From an uncultured Clostridia bacterium (GTDB lineage: Bacteria; Bacillota; Clostridia; Oscillospirales; Ruminococcaceae), in assembly GCA_947630315.1 (NCBI GenBank), contig CANRHA010000064.1:1-8727 (forward strand): 8,727 nt of DNA, in the 5' to 3' direction. The notes below the pieces were generated by a model. The model made no database searches, was not told the DNA's origin, and worked only from the letters and a program-made list of their open reading frames with translations. Below are positions 7,201-8,727 of this stretch, one piece after another. Every line of letters begins with the position of its first letter. Position 1 is the first letter of the stretch. A program made the translations under genes and the position numbers.

Positions 7201-8598
7201 AGCGCGCTTGATATGCAATTTGCATTAAGAGCTGAGGATTGTGTCAGCGCAAGCAAAATGGTAAGTATTGTCAACGATTCCATGCTGCATAAAATTATGT
7301 CATGGTTCAGCAAGAATAATTTGGACGATACTTTAGAAGACATTAAATTCTATTTGAATAGCTATAATGACACACAGATAGTCTCAGGTATAGCATGGAT
7401 TGAAGAGTTGGAACAGGATTATCCGGAAACTCCTCTTTTCAAAACATATAGCAATTCCAAAGACGACATTATGTCAAAAATTGAAGCAAAACAAGAACAC
7501 ATCGCCGCTTGCCCCATAGACGTATATGTTTATGACGAATCAAATAATCTTGTCGCATATGTTGAAGGAAACCGCGTACACTGCGAAGACGACAATATCA
7601 CGATAGCTATAGTCGATGATACTAAGTATGTAAAAACATATGGCGATCAGATTTATCGCATCGAATATGCGGGATATGACGCCGGAACAATGGACGTAAC
7701 GATCCATGAGTTTGATGAGAGCGGAAACACTGTAAGAGATGTCAATTATTACGGCGTTTCGGTTGACAGTAACACGTCATATAACATATATGCTAATGAC
7801 GAAAACCTTAAAGAAGACGCATATTCTTTGACGAACACGTCTACCGGCGAAGTCGTTGACGAGCAGTATGACAGCCTTAAGGACAGAACAGAAGATAATA
7901 TATTTACAGCTGAGATATGGTCCGGAAATATGATTTATAAAGGAAACATATGCTTCTCGGAAAATCTCAGTAAGGGAGAAAGCGTTGAAATCCATGCATT
8001 TGTGCCGGAAAATTACACTTTCGTAAAATGGGAAGCGTCTAATGGTAAGGATATTTTCGGCGACAGCACCGACCCGAACACAACATTTATAATGCCCGGA
8101 GAAGACATAGTGGTCAGAGCTATTATGAGTTCACAATCCTATGATATAACTCCGCCGACCGGCGTTTCACTTGATAAGGACAAAATAACGGTAAAAGTCG
8201 GTGAGGCGGTACAGCTTATCCATACAATCACTCCTGAAAACGCGACAGAAAAAGCCGTAGTTTGGATATCTGATTCACCTGAGATTGCTACTGTGGATCA
8301 GGAAGGAAATGTGACGGCGATTGCTGCAGGAAAAGCAATCATTTCCGTCAGCACTTTTGATGGAAACTGTACTGCGACTTGCGAGGTTACAGTTGTAGGA
8401 GGAACGCTTGGCGACGTGAACGGAGACGGTGCAGTAACGCTTGACGACGCTATTCTAACGCTAAAATTTGCCATGAATGTAGATTTGGGCGACGCCAATT
8501 TTATTGAACGAGCAGCTGATGTTTCAGGCAATGACGGATCAATAACTCTTGATGATGCAATTACAATCCTAAAAATAGCTATGAATGTAAGGGCCTAA
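4237..8598 (+). CDS. Secreted cohesin-LRR-BIG2-dockerin protein
   Basis: A 1453-residue protein with AGGAGG at 4224-4229. Residues 1-26 are a signal peptide with likely cleavage after VEA. Residues about 36-165 are a cohesin (VTVPIVISNNPGIIFAAFKI motif, closing with GMIKV), which in cellulosomes binds dockerins. An acidic linker (about 166-205) follows, then BspA-type leucine-rich repeats (LRR_5) over about 215-605, with a recent internal duplication. Residues about 640-1085 are mostly helical with no family I recognise, including a hydrophobic stretch at 916-941. About 1090-1185 is a beta-rich module (CPIDVYVYDES...) seen, as I recall, in other Clostridial surface proteins. About 1225-1298 resembles InlB B-repeats, 1306-1388 is a BIG2 Ig-like domain, and 1391-1451 is a type I dockerin with two calcium loops. 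No LPXTG sorting signal or S-layer domain is seen, so docking to another cohesin is the likely means of attachment. It has its own promoter and terminator. Confidence 0.93.
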   Translation: MKKLVSIMLAILMSFSTLCNATVVEAISESMPFNKPSISFETAAGSPREVVTVPIVISNNPGIIFAAFKINYSPEIILKSVNDSHLLEGFSFIEESNTILITNFVSDDVSKSNVGNGVIAEAVFEIPQDILPGEYSISIECSDEGSLNLNAEEITFECVSGMIKVDDVTLEKDTGFDDEIADGDVGLSDEAVSENLIPMSADIMPISTELTSADGRFNYTVSGINATITKYLGTESDLVVPETIDDYVVYGIGNKAFGYCEFLSSIILPQSVKRIEDEAFTNCSSLSSIDLGGATYLGYDLFIGCPLLTTLTIPKSVKEANYWYNPYGGFNHTPLNGSSITDVIFEPGIANIPDYICYEASNLKSVTIPEGEKSLEGYYIGNYAFAKTSLSEITIPESVTWIGQDAFYNTILTDVTIPDNVEIIAAGAFSSCKYLTNVHLGNNVTTIDSEVFYGCIRLETIEFNDKISTIGSNAFNGCSSISSIVLPQSVKRIEDEAFTNCSSLSSIDLGGATFLGWWLFEGCPLLTSVTVPKSVTSIGQPVTGYRSPFERSNISEVIFEEDTVNIPKYMCYGCKTLLSVFIPVTVESIGSYAFHNCELLKDIYYEGIDEFYWKQIYIENYNEPLQTATIHYNSKSPINQIPTFENFNIATYRANRLVNPSYPDYVDSRAVRDELSKETPSSIIVKALQDSGFDEGFELWNGVQTAFDSINDPTKLEGYVLKPRDMYMAIIVNAVEKDSTVDYGEVEKAKVTRSISKYMSAVDSMAKAEFQMDIISNTDNYRNLTSEQKEALYAFTMDWFKHETPIWSGAQKLMSTLSNILDLAASVGDCYTYAANCFTFINTTESMKSVLRELYSDSLQNGNSHMQSALSECIDIINSSKEEAILKIIDGEISLAGWGASKFLIKEFLWKEVMKEVYSLCPAMAVLMVAFKASTAVSNALFKTDELSSQYLQLQMVLDMERVSDITYSRLYNKFLGDRTTENAETLLSALDMQFALRAEDCVSASKMVSIVNDSMLHKIMSWFSKNNLDDTLEDIKFYLNSYNDTQIVSGIAWIEELEQDYPETPLFKTYSNSKDDIMSKIEAKQEHIAACPIDVYVYDESNNLVAYVEGNRVHCEDDNITIAIVDDTKYVKTYGDQIYRIEYAGYDAGTMDVTIHEFDESGNTVRDVNYYGVSVDSNTSYNIYANDENLKEDAYSLTNTSTGEVVDEQYDSLKDRTEDNIFTAEIWSGNMIYKGNICFSENLSKGESVEIHAFVPENYTFVKWEASNGKDIFGDSTDPNTTFIMPGEDIVVRAIMSSQSYDITPPTGVSLDKDKITVKVGEAVQLIHTITPENATEKAVVWISDSPEIATVDQEGNVTAIAAGKAIISVSTFDGNCTATCEVTVVGGTLGDVNGDGAVTLDDAILTLKFAMNVDLGDANFIERAADVSGNDGSITLDDAITILKIAMNVRA
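5029..5121 (+). repeat. Duplicated LRR segment, copy 1
   Basis: Encodes residues 265-295 of the large protein. It matches copy 2, 654 bp downstream, at 87 of 93 bases; five of the six differences are silent. Weaker protein similarity continues to about residue 370 (VIFE..IANIPDYICYEA against VIFE..VNIPKYMCYGC). Confidence 0.85.
5683..5775 (+). repeat. Duplicated LRR segment, copy 2
   Basis: Encodes residues 483-513, including the same LPQSVKRIEDEAFTNCSSL core as copy 1. The neighbouring repeats are far more divergent, which points to a recent duplication or to gene conversion between the two blocks. Confidence 0.85.
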
Positions 8599-8621
8599 GC
8601 TCCCGAATAATCAATTATCAC

Positions 8622-8663
8622 GAAGTGCGCACTTCTATACCCCCCACTATGGGGTATGTGCGC
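8622..8663. repeat. Palindrome and compound hairpin after large gene
   Basis: GAAGTGCGCACTTC (8622-8635) is a perfect 14-bp palindrome. Part of it can instead pair further on: GCGCAC (8627-8632) with GTGCGC (8658-8663), and ATACCCC (8637-8643) with GGGGTAT (8651-8657), leaving a 4-nt bulge. The two folds exclude each other. No T-run follows, so it is not itself a terminator. Confidence 0.6.
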
Positions 8664-8675
8664 TCTGCGAGGCTT

Positions 8676-8704
8676 GCCCTGACTTGCAAAAGTCAGGGCA
8701 TTTT
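8676..8704 (+). terminator. Intrinsic terminator of the large gene
   Basis: GCCCTGACTT (8676-8685) pairs perfectly with AAGTCAGGGC (8690-8699) around a GCAA tetraloop, followed by ATTTT. It lies about 80 bp after the stop codon and should end the large-gene transcript. No gene is seen between here and the window end. Confidence 0.85.
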
Positions 8705-8727
8705 CGTCGCAAGCTCCGTATCAAGGA

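Overview
The window looks like chromosomal DNA of a Clostridia-class gut bacterium, most likely Ruminococcaceae/Oscillospiraceae. The grounds are strong AGGAGG-type ribosome binding sites, a lipobox lipoprotein, and a secreted protein that carries both cohesin and dockerin modules, which are the parts of cellulosomes. The small HTH-like gene, 'recombinase family' gene and XRE regulator are types I recall as common in such genomes. The species cannot be read from the sequence. Base composition is patchy: a very GC-rich left end, a mixed middle, and an AT-rich stretch just before the large gene.

Layout. Bases 1-507 hold no convincing gene. They contain a perfect 24-bp GC-rich hairpin, then a near-consensus promoter (298-326) and an intrinsic terminator (385-414) that lie ahead of a lipoprotein gene (508-1605). 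A shared bidirectional terminator (about 1715-1749) separates that gene from a convergent XRE-type regulator (1741-2560, minus strand), which is broken by two single-base frameshifts. Bases 2561-3133 are non-coding but contain hairpins and several inverted repeats. A two-gene unit follows: a small HTH-like protein (3134-3433), apparently interrupted in frame by an 84-bp palindromic insert, overlapping by 4 bp a serine recombinase (3430-4032). The rest of the window is a 1453-residue secreted protein (4237-8598), followed by a palindrome and a terminator.

Main proposal. Between the recombinase terminator and the large gene, two 24-bp inverted repeats (4042-4065 and 4181-4204, identical at 20 of 24 positions with no gaps) enclose a segment with a consensus TATAAT box pointing at the large gene. 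A serine recombinase, an inverted-repeat-bounded promoter and a large surface or secreted protein, in that order, is the arrangement expected of a phase-variable invertible promoter. On this reading the recombinase, perhaps helped by the overlapping small protein, would switch production of the cohesin/LRR/dockerin protein on and off. The repeats and motifs are visible in the sequence. Inversion itself is inference.

The large protein has a signal peptide, an N-terminal cohesin, BspA-type leucine-rich repeats, a long helical region of unknown function, beta-rich modules, a BIG2 Ig-like domain and a C-terminal dockerin. It could bridge other dockerin and cohesin proteins at the cell surface.
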